Below, piece by piece: positions 19,901 to 26,934 of a stretch of DNA of 64,000 bases. The notes beneath the pieces were generated by a model. It ran no database searches and had not been told where the DNA came from. It saw only the letters and a program-made list of their open reading frames with translations. The position numbers were made by a program, and so were the translations under genes. Within the stretch, counting starts at the first letter, position 1, and each line of letters starts with the position of its first letter. Source of the DNA: Ixodes scapularis (Eukaryota > Arthropoda > Arachnida > Ixodida > Ixodidae); NCBI RefSeq assembly GCF_016920785.2, contig NW_024609846.1:83275816-83339815 (forward strand), given 5' to 3'.

Positions 19901-21423
19901 TACCAACTCGCCCAAGCCTCAACTTTAGCTATACCAAGAACGTTTCACGTAGCAACAGAATTGCAGGACAATTACTATACATTATTTTTTGCCACCGTAT
20001 AGTGATATTTTGTGGGTGTTCCCAGTTCCAAGGCTAAAAGATTGTGGCATGCGTGTGACGTAATATTCATCATCGTTTTATGAACGAAACACCAGCAAAT
20101 AAACATGGACGTAAAAAAAGGCAGCAGGGGACAAGAGACGGATCAATGAATGTTGTAATAAAACGAAAACTATAAAAAGACACCAGCTCATAAAATACAG
20201 CAAGGCTGAGAAAAAAATTATTAAAAAATGCCAAAGATATCGGATTTATTAAATTTAACTAAGATTTACTTGATTTAAATCAGAGTGATTGAAATCACTG
20301 TAGCTATACAATTTTGCTTCCTAATGACTAGATGTGTTTTTAAATATGAGAGATTGATTGATCAATCCGTTCGATCACTGAAGACAATGAAAATATTATT
20401 CTAAATATAATCTTGTGTGAACCCCGCAATTGTAGAACGGAAATCAGCTTGATATATTTCAGTTTGTGAAAAAGCCTCTGCTTTTTCTTTTGCGTTTTCA
20501 CTCTCTTGTAATAGGACATTACTTTTTTGTGCTATTTTCTTTCTTTCGCGTTTTTATTTACATGTATAGTAAGACATTATGTGACTGACGAACCAAGTAG
20601 ATATTAGAATAAAAGCTCAACATTCAGATTTGCTCAGACGACCACTGCTTTGTTCTCGTGCTCAGCCTGATATAAAAATTTTTTGCTCGATATTTTCTTG
20701 GTTTGAATACAGGACATATTCCGACAAAGAATATTAAATGAAAGACAAACGGTGAATACAAACAAAAACTATTTTGGGTCCATTCTGGAAAACAGGAACG
20801 ACGAAATTGTCAAACCCCATGGGTGCGTGACTTTGCATTGTGCAGATATATGAATAGTTTCTATCAGACAATGCCAGTGAAAGGGCCGTAACCTAGGCGT
20901 TATCGCCCAAAAAGTTGATTATCGAGGCTATGTGTATCCACCGCAGGGATGTGCTGCCACCTCCGATTGCTAGGTCTATACGCCGCCGATGCTACGAGTC
21001 GATGAGACCACTCAAACTGCGCCAACAGCGCACAAACATTGTGTTCATCGTGTTTCTGCGCAAATTACAAGGCCTTTTCCCGTACAGCAAAGGTCCAGTG
21101 CGTTGCGCTTTTGGTGCTGTTTGATTGGTTTCACCTCCTTTAAGCGTCGACCGCGTCCAAACTTACGGCGAAACGAAGCTATTGGCGCAATCTACGCTAC
21201 GGCTGAGTCGGTTGCCAGTAGCGACAGACACGGCGCTGGCCGCCAGCGAACACCACCCGTGGTTTGTGACGTTGGCCGTCGTCAAGATCGCGCCACCGAG
21301 AATTCAACGACCGATTAACGGACAGACGTACTTCAGGGGTCTACTCACGATGCAAGTGACTCCGATGAGGAGCGCTCCATCCCGCACATTGCACACGAAG
21401 CAGCATTTATTCAAAATTGCCAT
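4392..21423 (-). CDS. Four-transmembrane protein, spliced over six exons
   Basis: Six minus-strand exons join in phase: 21349-21423, 18577-18673, 11518-11603, 9828-9932, 5826-5879 and 4392-4454. All have AG acceptors and GTAAG or GTGAG donors. The joined frame gives 160 residues with no stop, starting MAILNKCCFVCNVRDGALL. Four hydrophobic segments are visible: about residues 15-43 (exons 1-2), 64-85 (exon 3), 93-118 (exon 4) and 122-145 (exons 5-6). A short Cys-rich N-terminus precedes TM1, and a loop with HENGSTPELPG lies between TM1 and TM2. This layout resembles small arthropod four-TM families (DUF4728- or LAPTM-like), an assignment from memory. Function is not inferable; it should be an integral membrane protein. 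The 3' end is uncertain because exon 6 ends in a strong donor and no confident last exon follows. Introns carry many MITEs. Confidence 0.75.
4455..5825. other. Intron with unidentified coding relics
   Basis: Near 5215-5335 the minus strand reads an open piece with LTTCPDDPKSAIDALHTRQ that stops at TAA. Near 5391-5690 another open minus-strand piece contains SISRQTVIEVRAAATTLS. These look like decayed protein-coding sequence from an unrecognised mobile element. An AT-rich, A-rich segment lies at 4740-5060. Confidence 0.3.
5826..5879 (-). CDS. Four-TM protein, exon 5 (TM4, first part)
   Basis: Acceptor CTTTCTCTTTAG, exactly 18 codons (VISDIALLAAALGIFGLQ), donor GTAAGGTG. Phase 0 at both ends; hydrophobic. 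Confidence 0.75.
5974..6306. mobile_element. MITE with about 24-bp TIRs
   Basis: The left end ACCGTATTTACTCGAGTAAT (then AGCC, to 5997) is inverted at 6283-6306 (GGCTATTACTCGAGCAAATA then CGG). The interior holds a T homopolymer at about 6192-6210. No transposase. No clear target duplication. Confidence 0.65.
6307..7176. other. AT-rich intronic sequence
   Basis: No coding or repeat structure recognised. There is an AATAAA-containing stretch near 7037-7060 without an associated frame. Confidence 0.35.
7177..7340. mobile_element. MITE, TTCACCCTTA family, copy 1
   Basis: About 164 bp, starting TTCACCCTTAGGACTGCAG and ending CAGTATCAGCTTAAGGGTGA. The core includes GTTCTTCCGCAGAAC and ACTCGCGCTAGAAATGCAC. 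The same core recurs at 16172-16344 and, more diverged, at 32996-33155. Confidence 0.75.
7394..7620. repeat. Dispersed repeat shared with 13.83-14.29 kb
   Basis: The segments CTAAGCGTTCCACGCATGCG and CGCCATAACT-TAGTTCA, followed by a CGAGACGGCTCCTGTCGTCT block, match 13838-13890 and 14210-14285 in the same orientation. This indicates two diverged copies of one element. Confidence 0.6.
7622..7940. mobile_element. Compound palindromic element
   Basis: The outer ends ACCGCTCATT (7622) and AATGAGCGGT (7940) are inverted. Inside, a roughly 75-bp unit beginning ACTGGAAGCGGATCCG and ending TTGCACGCGCACT occurs twice in tandem (about 7637-7712 and 7713-7790), then once inverted (about 7798-7880) across a short loop GGTGTCATCA. 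A remnant GGATCCGCG arm follows. Confidence 0.75.
7941..9036. other. No gene seen
   Basis: Intronic sequence without recognised structure. Confidence 0.35.
9037..9252 (-). other. Hydrophobic frame with poly(G) insertion, possible exon relic
   Basis: The minus strand reads CVQQYGTEHCPVRNVQDAWA followed by a membrane-like run (ALGTLFVLDTLTSLFLEV), then IRHS before a 23-base G/C homopolymer (9088-9110). A TTTTCTAG acceptor and a GTGAGA donor occur nearby but do not fit the phase of the four-TM gene. It may be a lost or alternative exon, or a relic of another membrane protein. Confidence 0.3.
9828..9932 (-). CDS. Four-TM protein, exon 4 (TM3)
   Basis: Acceptor GTTTTCAG, exactly 35 codons, donor GTAAGTAG. 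It starts KRRYYLIPWIVWL, continues through a Cys/Ile-rich hydrophobic stretch and ends AIIAVKDQ. Basic residues before and after the segment fit a membrane span. It is in phase 0 at both ends. Confidence 0.8.
10180..10960. mobile_element. Element with inverted CGACGAATTGG repeat arrays
   Basis: The right array (about 10810-10960) repeats TTCGACGAATTGGCC-like units. The left array (about 10185-10290) carries the reverse complement (GGCCAACTCGTCGA). About 500 bp of unrelated core lies between. Subterminal short-repeat arrays in inverted orientation indicate a non-autonomous DNA element. Confidence 0.65.
10961..11517. other. No gene seen; CA-rich patch
   Basis: A T run near 10976-10987 and a CA-rich stretch at 11459-11485 are the only notable structure before exon 3. 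Confidence 0.35.
11518..11603 (-). CDS. Four-TM protein, exon 3 (TM2)
   Basis: Acceptor AATTTTTAG, 86 nt (2 + 28 codons), donor GTAAGC. It encodes KLTSLKLLLPDN and a hydrophobic run ILVIVLSGFLVIGLL, then Lys. It exits in phase 0. Confidence 0.75.
11604..12107. other. No gene seen
   Basis: Intron of the four-TM gene, AT-rich, no structure recognised. Confidence 0.35.
12108..12700. mobile_element. Foldback-type repeat, second copy
   Basis: Left arm TCTGAAAATTTCAATGGGAA (about 12124) is inverted at about 12600 (GCATTGAAATTTTCAGAAAA). The centre is GC-rich with GGCGGC-type sequence and a 26-base A run (12564-12589). Related sequence lies at 2436-2625. Confidence 0.6.
12903..13100. mobile_element. 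Hairpin MITE, 90-bp arms
   Basis: The left arm starts CTGGGGGGCTATGTTGCA and the right arm ends with its inverse (TGCAACATAGCCCCCCAG). Arms of about 90 bp, including CTCCCAGGAGACTAGG and GACGTCA segments, meet at a T-rich loop near 13000. Confidence 0.8.
13101..14469. other. Mixed old repeats, no gene
   Basis: Part of 13340-13450 (GTGCTGGGTTGAGGAGATCG and TTGTAAATATTGGAA) matches the 32.7-32.9 kb palindrome. 13838-14285 matches 7440-7610. The remainder is unrecognised. Confidence 0.5.
14470..14770. repeat. Dispersed CGCTAAATTTAGCGGG palindromes
   Basis: At least five diverged copies of the palindromic unit (for example CCGCTAAATTTAGCG near 14574 and GGTAAATTTAGCGGGGAAAC near 14748) are spaced about 60 bp apart. 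The unit is the same as in the dense array at 53.69-54.14 kb. Confidence 0.7.
15021..15370. mobile_element. MITE family GTGCGTTTGACTGCGTTG, two copies
   Basis: A 21-bp perfect inverted pair GTCACCGGGACATCCGTGCTT / AAGCACGGATGTCCCGGTGAC encloses about 50 bp at 15021-15114. A second copy at about 15150-15370 is bounded by GTGCGTTTGACTGCGTTG and its inverse. A third is at 16372-16571. Confidence 0.7.
15584..16007. mobile_element. Foldback MITE, about 190-bp arms
   Basis: The ends CACTCTGAAGAAAAAAGGGT and inverse ACCCTTTTTTCTTGAGAGTG bound a 424-bp palindrome. The arms match through TTACACCCTTTGTCCCATAT and CGAGGGGCTTGATAGCC to a loop near 15790. No coding capacity. No clear target duplication. 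Confidence 0.8.
16172..16344. mobile_element. MITE, TTCACCCTTA family, copy 2
   Basis: Shares GTTCTTCCGCAGAAC, ACTCGCGCTAGAAATGCAC and the right end CAGTATCAGCTTAAGGGTGA with the copy at 7177-7340. Confidence 0.75.
16372..16571. mobile_element. MITE family GTGCGTTTGACTGCGTTG, third copy
   Basis: The left end GGTTCAGACACTTGCATTTG and right end CTCAACTGTCTGAATCAGAC are inverted imperfectly. Internal TCACCGGCACATCTGTGCTT matches the copies at 15.02-15.37 kb. Confidence 0.7.
16795..18224. mobile_element. Foldback element interrupted by a hAT-like element
   Basis: The left arm (16795-16883 plus 17802 to about 17935) matches the inverse of about 17990-18224. Shared segments include CAACGAAGTCTCCAACACAG, TTTATTGAACAACCATC, CGCACACAACCCAGAA and ACACGCCCGAAGCAT. 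The right arm is uninterrupted and shows the pre-insertion sequence of the left arm at the point where the 918-bp hAT-like element sits. Confidence 0.85.
16884..17801. mobile_element. Non-autonomous hAT-like element, copy 1
   Basis: 13-bp perfect TIRs (TAGGGTGACCACC and its inverse) flank 918 bp. The target duplication is a perfect 8 bp, GTCCCAGA, at 16876-16883 and 17802-17809. The left end carries a 32-base G run (16929-16960) and a GGA repeat; the right end has the palindrome GCGGGACAGTCCCGC. No transposase domain. 8-bp duplications and short TIRs are hallmarks of hAT. Confidence 0.9.
18225..18576. other. No gene seen
   Basis: Intronic sequence between exons 3 and 2 of the four-TM gene, adjacent to exon 2; a short inverted pair ACACTAGTATAGGCTAGTGT sits at about 18308. 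Confidence 0.35.
18577..18673 (-). CDS. Four-TM protein, exon 2
   Basis: Acceptor CTTCTTTTCTAG, 97 nt, donor GTAAGTAA. It reads ICRVVASIACVVILASYA, which completes TM1, then a polar loop HENGSTPELPGTVR. It ends with one base (T) of a codon that joins AC of exon 3 to give Tyr. Confidence 0.75.
18674..19570. other. No gene seen
   Basis: Intron 1 of the four-TM gene. AT-rich, no structure recognised except an A/T run at 18735. Confidence 0.35.
19575..19725. repeat. CTAACT-type minisatellite
   Basis: Irregular tandem CTCTAACTAACA units on the plus strand, flanked by inverted GAGTTAG pieces on the left. The unit differs from the arthropod telomere unit TTAGG, so it is not a telomere remnant. Confidence 0.7.
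19774..19895. repeat. Near-perfect 57-bp hairpin
   Basis: Left arm 19774-19830 (starting TTCGGAAATTAAAAACAGCG) and right arm 19839-19895 pair at 56 of 57 positions by eye, around an 8-base loop GTAGCGCT. It is a foldback MITE or a recently formed palindrome. Confidence 0.85.
19896..21348. other. No gene seen
   Basis: Intron 1 of the four-TM gene; AT-rich to about 20900, then GC-richer towards exon 1. Confidence 0.35.
21349..21423 (-). CDS. Four-TM protein, exon 1 (start codon)
   Basis: ATG at 21421-21423, 25 codons ending GALLIGVTCI, then donor GTGAGTAG. The exon ends in phase 0. The N-terminal CC-x2-C cluster followed by a hydrophobic run is typical of four-TM families. I chose this ATG because the frame upstream has no conserved-looking sequence and the exon begins cleanly here. 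Confidence 0.7.
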
Positions 21424-21870
21424 CGACTGGGTCGCGCCGAGCTGCTGGTGGCGGCGGCCGGGCGAAAATCTGCAACTCGGAGCATGAGCTCAGCGTTTGC
21501 GCCAAGCTGGAAACATCCTCGGCGGCTCGGGATTGCTTACCACCGCCGCTCTTTTTGACTGCTTCTCTTTTAAGCGGATTGGAACATCGCCAGCGACTGT
21601 GAGTCGGGATCTCGCAGGCTCCTGCGCTCTATTTTTGGAAGGGATCGTCGCTCGAGAAGGCGCACAACCTGCGCCATCCAGGGCCGATCTTGGCAAACAG
21701 GGCAGAGAGCTTCGGAAGACTTAGGTGCACACGCCATACAATTTCAAGCATGGCGCCCCAATGCACAAACTTCATGCACGCTTCGTTTTTTTTTCTTTTT
21801 CACCGAAAACATAGTTCAGGAGAAGTGACCAGTTCCTTTGTGCAAATGAGATAACGCAGTTCAGTTATTC
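21424..21870 (-). promoter_or_regulatory. CpG-rich 5' flank of four-TM gene
   Basis: GC- and CpG-rich sequence immediately upstream of the exon 1 ATG on the minus strand. No TATA box is recognised. It could be the promoter and 5'UTR, but no direct evidence of a start site is visible. Confidence 0.35.
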
Positions 21871-22500
21871 TCGTTGTTGGTTGGGCAGACTAGCAGAGGA
21901 AAGTCGTAGATTGCTGGCTCTGCGAACCCGAGACGTGCCTCGAGGGGTCGCCAGTTCCTCACGTTGTGTAATAACTCATCTGCCGCAAACATGCTGAGAA
22001 TGTCGAACAGATTAATAAGTTCGTCTCAGGTGTACCGGAGCCCTCATCGCTCCAGGGGCTTTGTAAGACCCTGCGAATTGCTTTCGGTCTTGGGTTTTGT
22101 CATAGTATACAGGAGCGAGAGGCATGCCGATTGTTCATTTACGACATGAGTGATATAGCCTTTGATGTGTGCCTTTGCAGATAACTCGAGGCCCGGCATT
22201 CTTCTCATGGTTAATTCGGGCGATCGTCTCCCGGCAAACTATTTTGCCATATCTTCGGCGAGGGCGTTCGCCTGGTCAAAGGTTGGCAAATGCGTGCCGT
22301 TCAGATGGCGCTTTTCAGGCGTGTGCCGGCAATTTTCTGGCACAATTTTCGCCCCAGGTCCAAGAGGTCGGGCAGCTTGTTTGCCAGGCTGTATCCGGCA
22401 TCGTCATATCCGAAATGGGAAAGGGAACCAAACAAGACATGCAGTGCTCGCCGATAACGGGTTCGAGTGGCAATCAAAGCCATCAAAGCAGACACCATTT
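21871..22500 (-). pseudogene. Unidentified decayed coding sequence
   Basis: Several minus-strand pieces look protein-like: one with SLSHFGYDDAGYSLANKLPD to a stop at 22301, one with HLNGTHLPTFDQANALAEDM, and one with LINLFDILSMFAADELL followed by NWRPLEARLGF, ending at 21874. They lie in order on one strand, separated by stops and frame changes. The last piece is weakly reminiscent of a death-domain helix pattern. I do not recognise the family. Confidence 0.35.
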
Positions 22501-22763
22501 TTTTCCGTGTGTTTGGTAAAATTATGGCAAAATCAACGAAGATTAAAATAATTATTCTTTAAAGGGAGTTAACATTTTCGGAAGTTGCGCTGAAAGTTGC
22601 GAATTTTGCAACTTTCAGCGATGGTGGTACCGCGCTGTGAGAATCGTGCTGCTCCTGGATTATTGGCCTCATAATAAATGGGCTTGTATACACCTTCTTG
22701 ACGTAAAACAAATAAAGTAAGGCTGTAATACTGCTCGTATATAGCAAAACTATATTTACTTAC

Positions 22764-22821
22764 GCGTCGCAGACCCAGCCTCGTACTGCTGTTTTACGAC
22801 GATTGTCCAGATGACAGTCAT
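22764..22821 (-). CDS. Possible 5' exon (MTVIWTIVV...)
   Basis: Minus-strand ATG at 22819-22821 gives MTVIWTIVVKQQYEAGSAT, then a strong donor GTAAGTAAAT. It lies 1.3 kb upstream of the four-TM start. It could be an alternative first exon or part of a 5' leader, or chance. Confidence 0.25.
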
Positions 22822-23385
22822 TTTGATAGGCGATAGTGCGTCCCCTATACGTCATGAAAGTTGCGAATACTCCGCTCACCCCTAAGCTGAGACTGGAAGC
22901 TCTGCCTTCAGCGCGAGCTAGCTGGCTTCCACAGAGCTTTCGTTGCGTGTGTCTATGCTTTCACAATTGTGTTATCTAAAGTCTCTAGATGAAAGTTTCC
23001 TACAAGTAGCGACGTTCTTTGAAGCGCCAACTGCGTGACGGTGCAGGTTTCAGGAAGCAAATAGCGGCGCACATGCCGCCATTTTGTTCCACCGAAATGT
23101 GCTTTGTCATTTGTATTGGTTGTTGTTACTTGTAAAAGAAGTATCACGGGACTTTAGTGTTAGCAAGCGCAGAAATTTCGCACTGAAGGCGGAGGTTTTA
23201 GTCTCAGCGGGAATTAATGAAGTACAGCGGTACGCTTCGACTGTGGGGGCACCAAAGCGAATTTCCTTGTTTGTTTTTGATCAGGTAATTTGAAGATGAC
23301 AACTCGAAGGCCTCTCCTCGTGCGACCAAAGCATTGGAGTAAAGTATTTGGCACTGGTATAGGGTGTACTATAATGGGGAGGAGG
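22822..23385. other. No gene seen; MITE fragment
   Basis: CACCCCTAAGCTGAGACTG near 22880 matches one end of the TTCACCCTTA MITE family. The rest is unrecognised. Confidence 0.4.
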
Positions 23386-23663
23386 GGGCGATCGGTGGCC
23401 GAGTGGGCTAGCGCACACCAGCTCGGAGCATGTGGAGCAAAAGCTCGCGCAGCAGAACCCAGGATCCTGGGCTCAATCCCCACCCCTGCCCGTTTCGATG
23501 TGGATGACCATCGTACCGGCGTGCGGTCGTGTATCACTGCTGCGTGATGCACTTTAAAGACCCCAGGCTAGCGGTACTGCCCTGGCTAAATTGCACAGCT
23601 GGGAGGCTCGTCGCCCGTCAAGGCAGATCAAGCTCTGGGCTGTATAAACATACACACAGCCTT
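23386..23663 (+). mobile_element. tRNA-derived SINE, full-length copy
   Basis: Head contains a Pol III A box (TGGCCGAGTGG, 23396-23406) and B box (GGGCTCAATCCC, 23469-23480), like a tRNA-Ser/Leu. The tail includes GCACTTTAAAGACCCCAGGC, TAGCGGTACTGCCCTGGCTA and GCTGTATAAACATACACAC. Related tails occur at 32086-32228 and 38594-38752. Tick SINEs of this build (for example Ruka) are known; identity to Ruka is inference. Confidence 0.85.
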
Positions 23664-23936
23664 ATTTTTTAGAATGGGGACGTGTGCCGTGCGCCGGCCG
23701 CGAGTGTGACGCGATATGCAAGCACGCCGTTGAGGGCACTGTGGGGCACAGCGCGGTGAGCGCGGCCATCCCACGGCTGACAAAGACCTGTGGCCGCAGC
23801 AGATATGCTTTATCCGGCGCGAAAGTGGCCGTATTCTTCGTTTGTTTTTGTTCGCTCGGTTGTGAGAGAGAATTAGTTCCATCCTATCTCACACCCCTGT
23901 GAACAAGGGTGGCCTGCGCGAGCGGTTCAGTTACAG

Positions 23937-24182
23937 CAGTGCCACACGGGGAACTTGAATGCCATTTACAATGAATGACATTCGTGTGATCAACAAATCG
24001 GCTCGCGATCTGTCGCAAAAAAAAAAAAAGGGTTTTGGGGATATTTATACAGCGTGTAGTTGGTCAGCCATCGATCTGTCGCTCGGAGTCGCCCACGCTC
24101 GGAGTGGCGCGCGCTGATTGGCCGATCGTTCAAATGTCATTTGTTGTAAATGGCATTTGAGTTGGCCGTGTGGCACGGGTAT
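23937..24182. mobile_element. MITE with CAGTGCCACACGG ends
   Basis: The left end CAGTGCCACACGGGGAACTT continues with GAATGCCATTTACAA. The right end is the inverse (TTGTAAATGGCATTTGAGTT, then GGCCGTGTGGCACGG). A short A run lies inside. The CAGTG start suggests hAT, but no clear 8-bp duplication is visible. Confidence 0.7.
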
Positions 24183-25193
24183 GACTCCTCACTTCTCCAT
24201 CTCTCTTTTTTTTTTTTTTGCTGCTTTAAATAAATAATTGTCTATCTCACCTTACATATCAGCGTAAGAAAGCGAAGCTTGACTATGGTATGATATGCGA
24301 TGCTTTCCCCTCCAGTTTAGTTTTAAAACTCTTCATTTTATTTTTGTCGACGGCTGCACGTTTTGCAGACATTTAAATATCTATGTTTTGTGCTGGTGTC
24401 AATACATCTTTTTGGTGTAGCATAGATTAAGGAAACCGAGTTTTTCTTGACTTCTGCCCTCTCAGCCAAAGATTGCCAGGAAATGTCGGAATTGAGTTTA
24501 TCTATAGTCGGATGCAACCTAAGAACAATCTTTTAGCTCCACCCACAAGCGCATTGCGCCCATCTGAAGTGCGTCCGCCGTCGAGAGAGTAGTTCGCTAG
24601 CAACGTTGCTTTTTCTTCCTCCAGGAAACGTGTCTCAAACTACTACAGAATTTATTTAATTCATTCAGGACATTTAAATAAGTTAGAATACGTTTTCGTC
24701 AACGAAATAGCTGTTTAGTAAAGAAAGAAAGTCATGTCCAATGTACCGTCTTCCCAATATTCATTTTCTGTCCAAGATACTGTCTAACATACCGTCTAAC
24801 ATACCTCTCAGCAGTGCTAAGCCTCGCGCCCGCTTAGAAATTTTCGTTGGCGATAGCGTCGCTGGATTCTCACGTTGTCGCGCGAAAACTGCTGCAAACG
24901 CAAGCCGATACCATTAAGATTTTGTTGCGTAACCTCGGGCACGTAAAACACGGTGCAGAAAAGCAGAATAATTGTCACGAGAAACTAGCGTCGCGTTGCT
25001 AAGGCCAGCAGCCATGTTGGGCTTTTCTTTTTTTTCAAAAGGATCGCGATTGGCCCACGGAATCGTGACGTCATGAAAACGATTGGCTGGCGTTTCTCGG
25101 CGTAGGATTACATTTTCCTCTGAGAGGCATTTCCGGTTTTTTCTTAGCTTGCAACCGACCAGAGCCGTTTACCGACTATAGTGAGCAAAAATA
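24183..25193. other. No gene seen
   Basis: AT-rich sequence with a T run at 24208-24220. Nothing recognised before the LINE target duplication. Confidence 0.35.
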
Positions 25194-25438
25194 GAAAAAT
25201 AAACGGAAGAAGAAGAAGCCTCGAAACAGCCTGTCGCAGTTTCGTGGCTCTCAGCTTATTTTTCATAAATTGGCCAATCTTAAATAATTTTCAGTTGTTA
25301 TTCCAGTCGCAAGCATTGCATATTTAACCTGGCATCTGCACCGGCAAGTGTGAATACCAAGAAACGGTCGTCGACGGCCAGGAAATAGCCATTGCCATCG
25401 CAACCCAATGCCATTCCATCGATAAAGCCACCCACCAC

Positions 25439-26915
25439 CATGGAAAAAGTACCACCCTCCAAGGAACAAGGTAAATCACCTTCACCAAATAAAAATCCAC
25501 CCTCCCAACAGCTGGCACCGACGGACCCAGCTACCCACTCAGATATACAGGCGGAAGCCGTCATTCCCATCAAACGGCAGTGCCTTGAAGGCGCACGCAG
25601 ACTCGACCCGCAGAGGTCAGACCCTCCATCGAAAGCGGCGACTTCGACTTACACGTTGCAGGAAAGCATGCATTATAACGACGATGACGCGAGTTTCACA
25701 ATCGTCTCTTACAAGGAAAACCGACCAGGAGGTATCCGAATACTTTTCATCCGACGTCCAAGGAGACTTCCTTCTGGAAGGTGAATCCGAATGTCCTGGC
25801 ACGAGAGGTATTGGGAATAGCACAGGAGAAAATACTCTCACACAGAATCACCAGGGATGGCAGCCTATCGGTCAGTGTAGCGTCCCTCCCTGCGGAAAAT
25901 AAACTGCTTGCGCAAACACCCCTCGCGGGAATCGAGGTAAGGGCAACCACTCCAAGGTCCTACTCCGAAAACATAGGCAAAATCAAAGGAGTTCCTCTCC
26001 AATACTCCGATAGTGATTAATTGGAGTACCTAAAAGACAGTGGTGTACTAACTGCCCAAAGACAGGTTCCATACCAAAGACAAGAAGATGGCGCTTCAGT
26101 GGCCCGTCCCAAAAATAGCGTCATACTTCGCTTCACGCAGAACCGCCCATGCCCCCCAGGGCACGCTTGGGGTTCACCAGCCACCCAGTGGAAGAGTACT
26201 TCGGTTCTCCCCTTCAATGCTACCAATGTCAGCGATTTGGACATATTGCCAAGAACTGCCGCGGTGCCCGCCGTTGCAAAATATGTGCAGGTCCACATCA
26301 CCATCAAGAGTGCAGCTCACGAGCTGAACCTAAATGCGCCAACTGCGGCCAAGGCCAAGCGGCAACGTTTTCCGGCTGCTCCAGTAAAAAAGCGGCAGCA
26401 GTTGTAAGAAATACAGAAATCATAACTGGCAGAACACCTACTCGACGATCTCCACCATCAAATCAAGAGATGGTGCGGATGCCTGAAACTCCAAACGACA
26501 CAAAAGCGTCGACATCCAAGCCTACGTATTCAGACGTGCTACATCGACAACCAAGTAAGAGAAACACCGTTTCAAAAAATGAAAATGGGTCGTGGACGTC
26601 AGCGCCGCTTACTCAATTCGAAAAGCGCGAGTCAGGACCTCCAATGCCTACCGCGTCTGGTGCCCGAAGGGCTCCACAACCCACTGCATCACAAACGACA
26701 CATTCGATGGAGACGTTGTCTGCTACATACCGTGCAGATTCTCAGGTCAATGCAAACAGCCAAGCAACTGATCAGCGATTTCTCATGCGGCTACTGTTTT
26801 TGGCACTGAAAGCGATCATTAGGTCGCTACCAGACGCCGTCAACATCTCAGAGGTAAAGGCGATTCTTAATATGGAACCCCTTATTCTGGGGACAAGGGT
26901 CTCTGAAATGCAATG
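25439..26915 (+). pseudogene. LINE ORF1 (zinc-knuckle RNA-binding), broken
   Basis: Open from ATG 25440 (MEKVPPSKEQGKSPSPNKN) to about 25780, then shifted frames to about 26020. The frame at 26149-26916 carries three Cys/His knuckles: CYQCQRFGHIAKNC, CKICAGPHHHQEC and CANCGQGQAATFSGC. A Ser/Thr/Pro-rich tail follows. Such ORF1 proteins bind LINE RNA in the retrotransposition particle. At least two frameshifts and a stop separate the N-terminal and knuckle regions. Confidence 0.8.
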
Positions 26916-26934
26916 AATAGTGTGTACAGTGAAA

